Shown here: one piece after another, positions 5,865-11,025 of the stretch
How positions within the stretch are numbered: position 1 is the stretch's first letter
Layout: every line of letters starts with the position of its first letter
DNA from: JAVZCJ01 sp964532175
GTDB lineage: Archaea > Thermoproteota > Nitrososphaeria_A > Caldarchaeales > JAVZCJ01
Reading direction: 5' to 3'
DNA length: 11,025 nt
Assembly: GCA_964532175.1 (NCBI GenBank)
Contig: CAZHGP010000041.1
Coordinates: forward strand, 1 to 11,025
The notes under the pieces: generated by a model
What the model saw: the letters and a program-made list of their open reading frames with translations, nothing else
Databases searched by the model: none
What the model was told of the DNA's origin: nothing
Translations under genes and position numbers: made by a program

Positions 5865-6081
5865 GATCTTCCCTCACCGATTTAACTGCAAATCCAGATT
5901 CGGATGGTTTAATATTTTCAAGGAGTTTTCTCATTTTTTCAATTTCTTCTTTTAATTGAAGACCCCATGCAATTTCTTCAAGATGTTTCTTAATAATATT
6001 TGGAATATTAATACCAGCTCTTTCCAAAGCTTCCTTTATTTCTTTTTTAATACGAATTGTTATGATTGTTGTTTGATTCAT
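5851..6081 (-). CDS. vapB: VapB-type antitoxin, ribbon-helix-helix
   Basis: The product of 76 residues starts MNQTTIITIRIKKEIKEAL, a short strand followed by helices as in ribbon-helix-helix DNA-binding antitoxins, then HLEEIAWGLQLKEEIEKM forming a charged helix, and a C-terminal tail (SESGFAVKSVREDHESH) that would bind and block VapC. In this class the antitoxin dimer also represses its own promoter. ATG 6081 is chosen over a more distant in-frame ATG at 6171: the extra 30 residues would be hydrophobic and unlike the family, and TATA-like sequence at 6098-6120 lies inside that extension at the right distance for a leaderless start at 6081. The frame looks intact although the partner toxin gene is broken. 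Confidence 0.8.
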   Translation of the reverse strand: MNQTTIITIRIKKEIKEALERAGINIPNIIKKHLEEIAWGLQLKEEIEKMRKLLENIKPSESGFAVKSVREDHESH

Positions 6082-6097
6082 GCAAACATTATGTATA

Positions 6098-6120
6098 CAA
6101 AAAATATACAAATATATAAG
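6098..6120 (-). promoter_or_regulatory. Promoter region of vapBC
   Basis: The minus strand has two TATA-like elements in a row, cttatatatttg and gtatatttttt, ending 17 bases before ATG 6081; the middle of the region is about 28 bases from the start codon. Confidence 0.4.
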
Positions 6121-6212
6121 GGTATATCGAATATAAGTAAACTGATTTATACTTAATAATTGTGATACCAAAAAATAAATAAAAGGTTGTTAAGGAAAAG
6201 GAATCCCCTTAT

Positions 6213-6244
6213 TAATGCTTTAAAAGAGTAGAATAAAAGCATTA
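6213..6244. repeat. 9-bp inverted repeat (hairpin) in the gap before the MobA-like gene
   Basis: TAATGCTTT (6213-6221) is repeated inverted as AAAGCATTA (6236-6244) around a 14-base loop. The gap 6082-6467 otherwise holds the vapBC promoter and AT-rich sequence with no protein-coding signal that I can support. The hairpin could be an RNA structure or a protein site; there is no T-run directly after it on either strand that would make it a clear terminator. Confidence 0.35.
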
Positions 6245-6467
6245 TTCGCTTAATTATATTTAAATTTTTTCAATACAACTCCTCAAACATTAACATTATT
6301 AGCTAATATTCTTTTTAATAATGCGTATAATTGATTATTTTTTAAAGAACAATTTTATTAATAATTTATTCATAAATATTTTTATATCTCAAATATTCCT
6401 ATTTTTTATTAAAAAATAAGCACTTACCCTTTTTTTAAAAAATGAATTTAAAAAAGTTGATCTCATA

Positions 6468-7100
6468 ATGGAAAAGCATGCTGCAATAATACTTATAAAT
6501 AAAGAGGGAAAACCATATGGAGCAGAAAAATCTCTTATAAAAATTAATGAAAAACCTACTATAGAATATGTATTAGAAGCTATTCCAGATTATGTTACTG
6601 AACTAATTATCTCTCTTAAAGATGAAAAATATCTTGAAAAAATTTCTGAAATTTCTGAAAAATATTTTGCAGAAGTAATAATCGATGATTCTCCAATAGA
6701 TTCTCCTTTAATAAGCATTGTTAATTGTTTTAAAAAAATATCTTCTATTTCTTCAATTGTTTTAAAATGTAATTTACCACTTTTAACAATGGATTTTTTA
6801 AATTTCCTATTAGAAATATCTACAAAATTTAATGCTGTAATTCCTCGTTGGCCAGATGAAAAAACAGAATTTCTTTGTGCTTCTTATAGAGTAAAGCCTT
6901 TCTTAGAAGCTGCTGAAAAAAGCTTAGAGAAAAAAGATTATTCAATTAATAATGTAGTAAAAAATATGAAAAATGTTCTTTATATATTAACTTCAGCTCT
7001 TAAAAATTTTGATGAAAATCTTTTATTGTTTAAAGATGTTTCTACAATTAAAGATGCTAAAAGAATGGAAAATCTTATTAAAAAGAAAGTTAATATTTAA
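6468..7100 (+). CDS. MobA-like NTP transferase family protein with altered active-site residues
   Basis: The fold pattern is that of MobA-like nucleotidyltransferases (molybdenum-cofactor guanylyltransferase and relatives): N-terminal strand AAIILIN, a loop GKPYGAEKSLIKI standing where the family has GGxSxRxGxxK, EKPTIEYVLEAI, then DDSPIDSPLISI, the CNLPLLTMDFL segment (about residues 101-110), AVIPRWPDEKTEFLCASYR (about 125-143), and a C-terminal helix FLEAAEKSLE. Length 210 is normal. The glycine-rich nucleotide loop has lost its usual Arg, and the metal-binding Asp of the (C/G)DxP motif is Asn (CNLP). Whether it still transfers a nucleotide is therefore doubtful; it might act on another sugar- or cofactor-like substrate. 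No other molybdenum cofactor genes are in the window. The Lrp-type regulator follows on the same strand after 93 bases, probably with its own promoter. Confidence 0.75.
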   Translation: MEKHAAIILINKEGKPYGAEKSLIKINEKPTIEYVLEAIPDYVTELIISLKDEKYLEKISEISEKYFAEVIIDDSPIDSPLISIVNCFKKISSISSIVLKCNLPLLTMDFLNFLLEISTKFNAVIPRWPDEKTEFLCASYRVKPFLEAAEKSLEKKDYSINNVVKNMKNVLYILTSALKNFDENLLLFKDVSTIKDAKRMENLIKKKVNI

Positions 7101-7152
7101 ACTTAACTAATAATTATTAATTATTTATAATTTTATAAAAAAAAGTGAAAAA

Positions 7153-7160
7153 TTTATAAA
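7153..7160 (+). promoter_or_regulatory. TATA box of the Lrp/AsnC gene
   Basis: tttataaa is centred about 37 bases before ATG 7194, giving a predicted leader of roughly ten bases. Confidence 0.45.
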
Positions 7161-7193
7161 CATCTTAGAATTGATAAAAAGCAATGATTTGCC

Positions 7194-7724
7194 ATGAGTA
7201 GAAAAGTAACTCTTGATGAAAAAGATATAAAAATACTAAATATACTCCAATACAATTGTAGATTATCTGCTAAAGAAATTGCTCAAGAAATAGGAAGCCC
7301 AACAACTACTGTATATGCTAAAATAAAAAGAATGGAAAAACTAGGCATAATAAAAGGCTATAATGCATTAATCAATCCTAAAGCAATTGGTAAAGGTGCA
7401 ACTGCTTTCATTTTAGCTTCTTTTGCTTATTCAAATCCTAAACTTGAAACTCTCCTTTCTCAAAGAGAAGTTGCTAAAGAAATTGCTTCTTTCCCAGAAG
7501 TACAAGAAGTACATATTATAAGTGGAGATTGGGATTTATTGATTAAAGTTAGAGCAGAAGATGTTGAATCGATAGGTAGATTTGTTATAGATAAACTTAG
7601 AACAGTAAAAGGAATAGAGAAAACATTAACATGCATGGTTTTCGATTCAACTAAAGAAACTCTTAATGTTGATATTCCAAACGTAAAAGAATTAATAGTA
7701 CGTCAAGGAAAATCTAGAAAATAG
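7194..7724 (+). CDS. Lrp/AsnC family transcriptional regulator
   Basis: The 176-residue product has an N-terminal winged helix-turn-helix (LDEKDIKILNILQYNCR, SAKEIAQEIGSPTTTVYAKI, KRMEKLGIIKGY; residues about 7-55) and a C-terminal RAM ligand-binding domain (about 70-155; EVQEVHIISGDWDLLIKV, where GDWD is the typical effector loop, and RTVKGIEKTLTCMVF). These proteins form dimers to octamers and control amino-acid or energy metabolism in response to amino acids. There is an unusual C-terminal tail after the domain (about 20 residues with KELIVRQGKSRK). The lysine exporter genes lie just downstream on the opposite strand, so control of amino-acid export is a reasonable guess from context only. 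Confidence 0.93.
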   Translation: MSRKVTLDEKDIKILNILQYNCRLSAKEIAQEIGSPTTTVYAKIKRMEKLGIIKGYNALINPKAIGKGATAFILASFAYSNPKLETLLSQREVAKEIASFPEVQEVHIISGDWDLLIKVRAEDVESIGRFVIDKLRTVKGIEKTLTCMVFDSTKETLNVDIPNVKELIVRQGKSRK

Positions 7725-7731
7725 ACTAACT

Positions 7732-7869
7732 TTGTTTTCTTTTTATATTAAAAAAATCTTTAAAGAGGTAATTGATATATTCATAACTCTTTCTATAACT
7801 ATAGTTTCAACACCTATTCTTATTTTACTTTTATTCTTTAAATTTTTATCCCGTTTTTTAAAAGATTAA
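7732..7869 (+). CDS. Possible small membrane protein, 45 residues
   Basis: An open frame follows the Lrp gene. From TTG 7732 it reads through IKKIFKEVIDIFITLSITIV and a hydrophobic run STPILILLLFFKFLSRFLKD to TAA 7867-7869: one or two membrane helices with a basic C-terminus, a believable layout. There is no ATG; a gaggt stretch at 7765-7769 is followed only by an ATT codon. It may be a remnant or a chance frame in T-rich DNA. Confidence 0.25.
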   Translation: MFSFYIKKIFKEVIDIFITLSITIVSTPILILLLFFKFLSRFLKD

Positions 7870-7905
7870 TTTTTCATAAATTTCTTTTCAAAATTTTAGT
7901 TTTTC

Positions 7906-8508
7906 TCAAAGAGACAAAATTAAAGGTATAAGGATTGGTGCTAGAATAGTAAGAATTGCTCCATGAATAAAAGCTGTTAAAATATATTCTTTATCAGAAA
8001 CGCTTTTAATAATTATTGGCAGAGTAGAATCCATAGTAGTTGCTCCACCCATAGAAATTGCTGCAAAAATTCCAAAAATTTTTTCAAAATATGGAAAAAA
8101 CAATATTGTTAAAATTTCTCTTAAAATATTAGCTGTAAAACCAATAGCGCCAATATATGGATTAATATATTGCATTAATAAAGGACCTGTTAAACTATAC
8201 CATCCAAATCCAGCTCCTATACTCATTGAATATAATGGATTAAAACCAAATATTTGACCTGCAATAAAAGCACCAATTATGCTTCCAAAAATTGTTGATA
8301 ATAAAATTAAAAATGTTATCATACTTACTTCTTTTAAGCCTTTAGTTATATTGAATGTTTTTCCAATTTCATATCCTGCAAAAAATAATAAAAAACAAAG
8401 ATTAATATTTATTAAATAATCTAGAAAAGGTAAAATATTTTTTGGAAAAATAGTAAAACCAATTAATATTCCACTAATAAGAGTTATTATTATTTTTATC
8501 ATAAACAT
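7906..8508 (-). CDS. lysO: LysO-family lysine exporter, C-terminal half (200 residues)
   Basis: LysO (DUF340, YbjE) exports lysine across the cytoplasmic membrane. This protein has about six membrane segments and the two signatures of the family's main domain: GAGFGWYSLTGPLL in the middle and AISMGGATTMDSTLPII nearer the end, followed by AFIHGAILTILAPILI. In bacteria such as E. coli this domain is fused to a short N-terminal membrane domain in a protein of about 300 residues; here that part is a separate gene, overlapping by 35 bases in another frame. Start 8508 is chosen because a strong GGAGG lies 10 bases before it (8519-8523) and the product reads MFMIKIIITLISG; a second ATG at 8502 is possible. 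The split looks like true separate translation, since the second gene has its own ribosome binding site. The Lrp-type regulator upstream in the window is a candidate controller. Confidence 0.85.
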   Translation of the reverse strand: MFMIKIIITLISGILIGFTIFPKNILPFLDYLININLCFLLFFAGYEIGKTFNITKGLKEVSMITFLILLSTIFGSIIGAFIAGQIFGFNPLYSMSIGAGFGWYSLTGPLLMQYINPYIGAIGFTANILREILTILFFPYFEKIFGIFAAISMGGATTMDSTLPIIIKSVSDKEYILTAFIHGAILTILAPILIPLILSL

Positions 8509-8776
8509 TTTTCATTTTCCTCCGATAAAATTTCTCTATACTCATAGCTATTAAAATGCTACCAAATATAGAAAATATTGAAAAAATAATCGATTCAAAC
8601 CAAATATTTCCCATCGATGCAATTTCATTACTTGAACCTATTTTAATTCCTGTAAAGAAAATAAGAAGTATTATAATAAAAGATAATATTTTATTTACTG
8701 AAAAAATTTTCTCTTTCTTTTTTAAAAAATATCCTAAAAATATTCCGGCTAAAATAGAAAGAAAGAAAGGCAACAT
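8474..8776 (-). CDS. LysO-family exporter, N-terminal subunit (100 residues)
   Basis: Three to four membrane segments: LPFFLSILAGIFLGYFL, ILSFIIILLIFFTGIKIGSS and IIFSIFSIFGSILIAMS, then a basic tail (EKFYRRKMKNVYDKNNNN). The phrase FFTGIKIGS is the mark of the N-terminal part of LysO-type transporters. Together with the following gene it makes up one full transporter of normal total length. The C-terminal tail codons also carry the ribosome binding site of the next gene. TATA-like AT-rich sequence lies about 27 bases upstream of ATG 8776, in line with a leaderless message covering both genes. Downstream of the pair there is no further gene on this strand before the Lrp gene. Confidence 0.8.
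   Translation of the reverse strand: MLPFFLSILAGIFLGYFLKKKEKIFSVNKILSFIIILLIFFTGIKIGSSNEIASMGNIWFESIIFSIFSIFGSILIAMSIEKFYRRKMKNVYDKNNNNSY
8519..8523 (-). promoter_or_regulatory. Internal ribosome binding site for the LysO C-terminal gene
   Basis: GGAGG on the minus strand lies inside the last codons of the N-terminal subunit (in ...FYRRKMKN) and 10 bases before ATG 8508. It is one of the few strong Shine-Dalgarno matches in the window and explains how the overlapping second gene is translated. Confidence 0.65.
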
Positions 8777-8862
8777 ATTAGAGTTTTTAGAAAAAAACTA
8801 ATAAATAAAATTTTAATTAGAAAAAGATAATAAATTCCTATTTTATTTTTTAAAATAGTTAT

Positions 8863-8937
<75 letters not shown>

Positions 8938-9205
8938 TAATTTTTAAATGGAATTACCTTTAACTAAATTAAAAATATTTTGACATTTTGAGAAATTTAA
9001 ATTTCAATTTTATTCATTAGTTATAGCATGAAAAAATTATTATTTTTATTGGTCTCTTTAGAAAATAACAAATTATTGCAATAAAAATTGCTACTCTAAT
9101 TTATTTAAAATCTTCAGAGGAAGAAATTAATAGCATTATAAAACATAGTGTTTGTTTTAAATGAGAAATCTTAAACATTGGAGGAAGCTGAGTTTAGAAA
9201 TGAAT

Positions 9206-9727
9206 TCATAAACCAATTCTTTTCTTTAAGCTTTCATATAGAATATAGCCTAAAAAGGCACTTATTGCTCCAGCTGCTATATTAAAAGCAATTATAAATG
9301 GAAGCATAGCGATTACTGCTTCTAAAGGGAGTATTTTAAAGAAAGGCAAAACTAAAATATTCGAAATAGCCATAATAATAGTTCTTACAATAATTCCATT
9401 AATTATTCCAATTAATTGGAAAAACTTTTTTCCTTTCTTATAAAATGGTATAATGCCTAAAGCTGTAGAAAATTCAGCAAGAGCTTTCATAAAAGCACTT
9501 ACAGGATCTCTAAAGGATATTACTAGAAAAGCTATGCATGATGTTACAAAAGAAGAATATGGACCATATAAATATAAAGATAAAATTATTGGCACACCAT
9601 CAAAATCAAATTTTAATCGAGGAAAAATTGGAAATGGAATTTTTATTTTTGCAAGCCAGAATGTTAAATCAAGTACGATAACTAATGCTCCAAGCATAGC
9701 AGTACCTGTTATCATACGAATACGCAT
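9206..9727 (-). CDS. ECF transporter substrate-binding (S) component, possibly RibU-like
   Basis: S components sit in the membrane and bind a vitamin, handing it to a shared energy-coupling module (EcfT with two ATPases). This protein of 173 residues has about five to six membrane segments: ITGTAMLGALVIVLDLTFWLA at the start, a loop KIPFPIFPRLKFDFDGVPIIL, YGPYSSFVTSCIAFLVI, then GIINGIIVRTIIMAISNILV and AFNIAAGAISAFLGYIL, with a basic end YESLKKRIGL. The loop with PxFPxLKFD...P and the following GP resembles riboflavin-type S components, but the vitamin cannot be fixed from sequence alone. The AT-rich start region has a TATA-like element at 9760-9769, giving a leader of about ten bases, too short for a riboswitch. 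No EcfT or ATPase genes are in the window. Confidence 0.8.
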   Translation of the reverse strand: MRIRMITGTAMLGALVIVLDLTFWLAKIKIPFPIFPRLKFDFDGVPIILSLYLYGPYSSFVTSCIAFLVISFRDPVSAFMKALAEFSTALGIIPFYKKGKKFFQLIGIINGIIVRTIIMAISNILVLPFFKILPLEAVIAMLPFIIAFNIAAGAISAFLGYILYESLKKRIGL

Positions 9728-9759
9728 ATCAAATCACTTAAGATATCAATTTATTACTA

Positions 9760-9769
9760 ATATATATTT
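9760..9769 (-). promoter_or_regulatory. TATA-like box of the ECF S-component gene
   Basis: The minus strand reads aaatatatat-like sequence about 37 bases before ATG 9727. Confidence 0.4.
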
Positions 9770-9811
9770 TTTATTTTTCCAGTACTTTTACCATCTTCTT
9801 ACAATGGAAGC

Positions 9812-9827
9812 TAATCGCATGCGATTA
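9812..9827. repeat. 16-bp perfect palindrome
   Basis: TAATCGCATGCGATTA is a complete palindrome in AT-rich non-coding DNA about 85 bases upstream of the ECF S-component start. The core AATCGCAT recurs once at 9990-9997 (caatcgcatctg). It may be a regulator site for a dimeric DNA-binding protein or a border of the decayed region to the right. The gap 9728-9950 holds no supported gene. Confidence 0.5.
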
Positions 9828-9950
9828 AAAAATAAGTAAATTCTTATTAATATAACAGCAAAAACAATTCTGTAAGAAAAACAGCTTAAAGTATGGTTGC
9901 TAGCCACTCACATAATATATTAATGGCGGCTAGAGCTCATATTTTGGATT

Positions 9951-10248
9951 TTAAGATGAGGAGTGAATTTTTGGGAAATAAAAGAATGCAATCGCATCTG
10001 TAATTAAACAAAAAGTGAAGAATAGATTATAATTGATTAGCCATTAAAACAACACGATACATCAAATTAATCCTGCCAATACGATATCAATAACACAGAG
10101 TGTTGATGTAGTAGTAACAAACGTTTTTTAAAAAATACAAATGTTTCAATAATGTTTGAGAAAATAGAAAAACTATAGCTAAGATAATTAACGCTAATCC
10201 AAAATATAAGATAACCTCCCCAATATTTATATAGCAGTATGCAAATAA
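9951..10248 (-). pseudogene. Broken membrane-protein gene, downstream part
   Basis: Right after the stop of the frame at 10249, the same minus-strand frame goes on with IGEVILYFGLALIILAIVFL and FSQTLLKHLYFLKNV, then the sense moves to another frame (TTTSTLCVIDIVLAGLI, later WLINYNLFFTFCLITDAIAF and FYFPKIHSSS) with two more stops. All pieces are membrane-helix-like. The simplest view is one multi-helix membrane protein now cut by stops and at least one frameshift. A strong GGGGAGGTTAT at 10221-10211 looks like a ribosome binding site but is followed by no ATG. The family is not recognised. Confidence 0.4.
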
Positions 10249-10569
10249 TTAGTTAAAGGAGTGAGGTACTAATATTGTGAATGAAATATCAATATTAATG
10301 GACAATATTGTTAAAAGATTAACACTTAAAACGACCAAATCAGTTTGCTCAATTTTCATAGTTAACTCATAGACTTTATAATTATAAAAAGTTTCTTTTA
10401 GCTCTTTTCTCATACCCATTAAGTTCCTAAAGTTAAATAAAGGAATGTGATAATTTAAATAATAGTAAGAAGTATATGAGAGATAAGATTTTGATATCAC
10501 TGAAATTTGACAAATTGCAGTTTTTGCTTTTAGGATAAAGATGCAAGAGGCAAAAATTGGAATTTCCAT
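10249..10569 (-). CDS. Hypothetical membrane protein, probably the N-terminal part of a broken gene
   Basis: This frame of up to 106 residues is not recognised. The likely start is one of the later ATGs at 10419 or 10413 (MGMRKELKETFYNYKVYEL), preceded by a weak agga; the stretch before it is less protein-like. Then comes TMKIEQTDLVVLSVNLLTIL and SINIDISFTILVPHSFN, a hydrophobic segment. After the TAA at 10251-10249 the same frame continues with more membrane helices, so the TAA may be a disabling change. Base composition here is less AT-rich than in the left half of the window. Confidence 0.35.
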   Translation of the reverse strand: MEIPIFASCIFILKAKTAICQISVISKSYLSYTSYYYLNYHIPLFNFRNLMGMRKELKETFYNYKVYELTMKIEQTDLVVLSVNLLTILSINIDISFTILVPHSFN

Positions 10570-10599
10570 ATAACTTTACCATACCAATAGAGACGTTAT

Positions 10600-10629
10600 A
10601 CCGCTATTAAGGAATTTATTTTTAGCGGT
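10600..10629. repeat. 7-bp inverted repeat downstream of the DUF6512-type gene
   Basis: ACCGCTA (10600-10606) and TAGCGGT (10623-10629) can pair around a 16-base loop. It lies about 110 bases after the stop of the minus-strand gene ending at 10739 and could be part of its transcript end. The rest of 10570-10738 shows nothing that I can support. Confidence 0.3.
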
Positions 10630-10738
10630 TAAATCTTGCATTTATTCCATTAAACTTCTTTGCAATATTAAAGTCAGAACCTTTTTGGTGTATTAACTTA
10701 TCAAGCGACATTCATTATCTTTGCACTTGGTAATATTT

Positions 10739-11025
10739 TTATTTCGTGATTCCATATCCTCCGCTTATTGGATCCTGGAATATCGGCAATTGTGGTGGAT
10801 AAAAAGTAAAAATCATGAAAAGACTAGCTAACAAAATTAGCGCAATAATAGAAAATTTTGTATACATTTTTGATATTCCTTTACAAATCATTAATTTATA
10901 ACTTGCTAACTGTCCAATTGCTACAGCTATAATGAAAATCAAAATGTCAAGTACTAGATTTTCTTCACTAAAAGCTCGGTATAGGTAGAAAGAAAGAACA
11001 ATGATTAATGGCATCAGATAAATGC
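10739..11025 (-). CDS. DUF6512-type integral membrane protein, C-terminal part
   Basis: The frame is open to the right window edge (codons IYL precede the ATG at 11014), so that ATG is probably internal and the gene continues outside. Visible are three membrane segments (LIIVLSFYLYRAF, LDILIFIIAVAIGQLASYKL, IIALILLASLFMIFTFY) and the C-terminal end PPQLPIFQDPISGGYGI. The combination of a GQLxSYK segment with a final FTFYPPxLPxFQDPxxGxYGI is what I recall for DUF6512 membrane proteins, whose role is unknown. It ends at TAA 10741-10739 and seems intact within the window, unlike its left neighbour. Confidence 0.65.
   Translation of the reverse strand, partial: IYLMPLIIVLSFYLYRAFSEENLVLDILIFIIAVAIGQLASYKLMICKGISKMYTKFSIIALILLASLFMIFTFYPPQLPIFQDPISGGYGITK

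Noticed and set aside
6082..6171. N-terminal 30-residue extension of the VapB antitoxin to ATG 6171.
   Set aside because: The extension is hydrophobic, unlike the family, and contains the TATA-like elements expected before ATG 6081.
9026..9082. An 18-codon plus-strand frame MKKLLFLLVSLENNKLLQ after tRNA-Gly.
   Set aside because: Very short, no ribosome site; likely part of a decayed gene together with the piece KIATLIYLKSSEEE.
9453..9839. A 128-codon plus-strand frame.
   Set aside because: It lies antisense to the clear ECF S-component gene and is low in family-like features; a shadow frame.
9893..10003. A 36-codon plus-strand frame (MVASHSHNILMAARAHILDF...).
   Set aside because: No ribosome site or recognisable family, and it overlaps membrane-like minus-strand remains; possibly real but unsupported.
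10276..10371. A plus-strand GTG frame of 31 codons after a GGAGTGAGGT stretch.
   Set aside because: The ribosome-site-like sequence is suggestive, but the peptide is short and antisense to the membrane frame; no support beyond that.

Overview
The window looks like a piece of an archaeal chromosome, most likely from a thermophilic member of the TACK group (Thermoproteota-like); this placement is inference. The supporting signs are: a tRNA-Phe(GAA) with two introns, one of them in the D-arm with a bulge-helix-bulge fold; an archaeal Lrp/AsnC regulator; archaeal-style TATA boxes about 28 bases upstream of start codons (leaderless messages); oligo-T ends after a tRNA; and very AT-rich protein genes beside tRNAs whose acceptor and T stems are almost all G-C, as in heat-loving organisms.

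Layout. 1-79 (-): start of a PP-loop ATP pyrophosphatase of the Dph6 (diphthamide amidation) kind, cut by the window edge. 223-338: two tiny lysine-rich reading frames facing each other as an inverted repeat. 515-1226: a small zinc-ribbon gene with a damaged 5' end and remains of another gene. 1227-3004: two divergent genes of unknown function. 3286-3396: tRNA-Phe. 3475-3615: a very small B-box-like zinc-finger gene. 3674-5074: a nucleotide-sugar (UDP-ManNAc/UDP-glucose type) dehydrogenase. 5075-5476: gene remains. 5477-6081 (-): a VapBC toxin-antitoxin pair whose toxin is frameshifted near its N-terminus. 6468-7100: a MobA-like nucleotidyltransferase with altered key residues. 7194-7724: an Lrp/AsnC regulator. 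7906-8776 (-): a LysO-family lysine exporter encoded as two overlapping genes. 8863-8937: tRNA-Gly(GCC). 9206-9727 (-): an ECF transporter S component, possibly riboflavin-type. 9951-10569 (-): a membrane-protein gene broken by a stop and a frameshift. 10739-11025 (-): the C-terminal part of a DUF6512-type membrane protein, cut by the window edge.

There is little sign of long operons: genes are mostly single, with their own promoters and AT-rich gaps. The clear couplings are vapB-vapC and the two LysO halves, where a strong ribosome binding site for the second half lies inside the first. Several gaps hold eroded coding sequence, so the region appears to be losing accessory genes. I found no CRISPR array, no insertion sequence with recognisable transposase, and no clear new multi-gene defence system. 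The most unusual items are the doubly interrupted tRNA-Phe with a 14-base intron, the inverted pair of tiny Lys-rich frames, and the enzyme genes lacking family-conserved catalytic residues.
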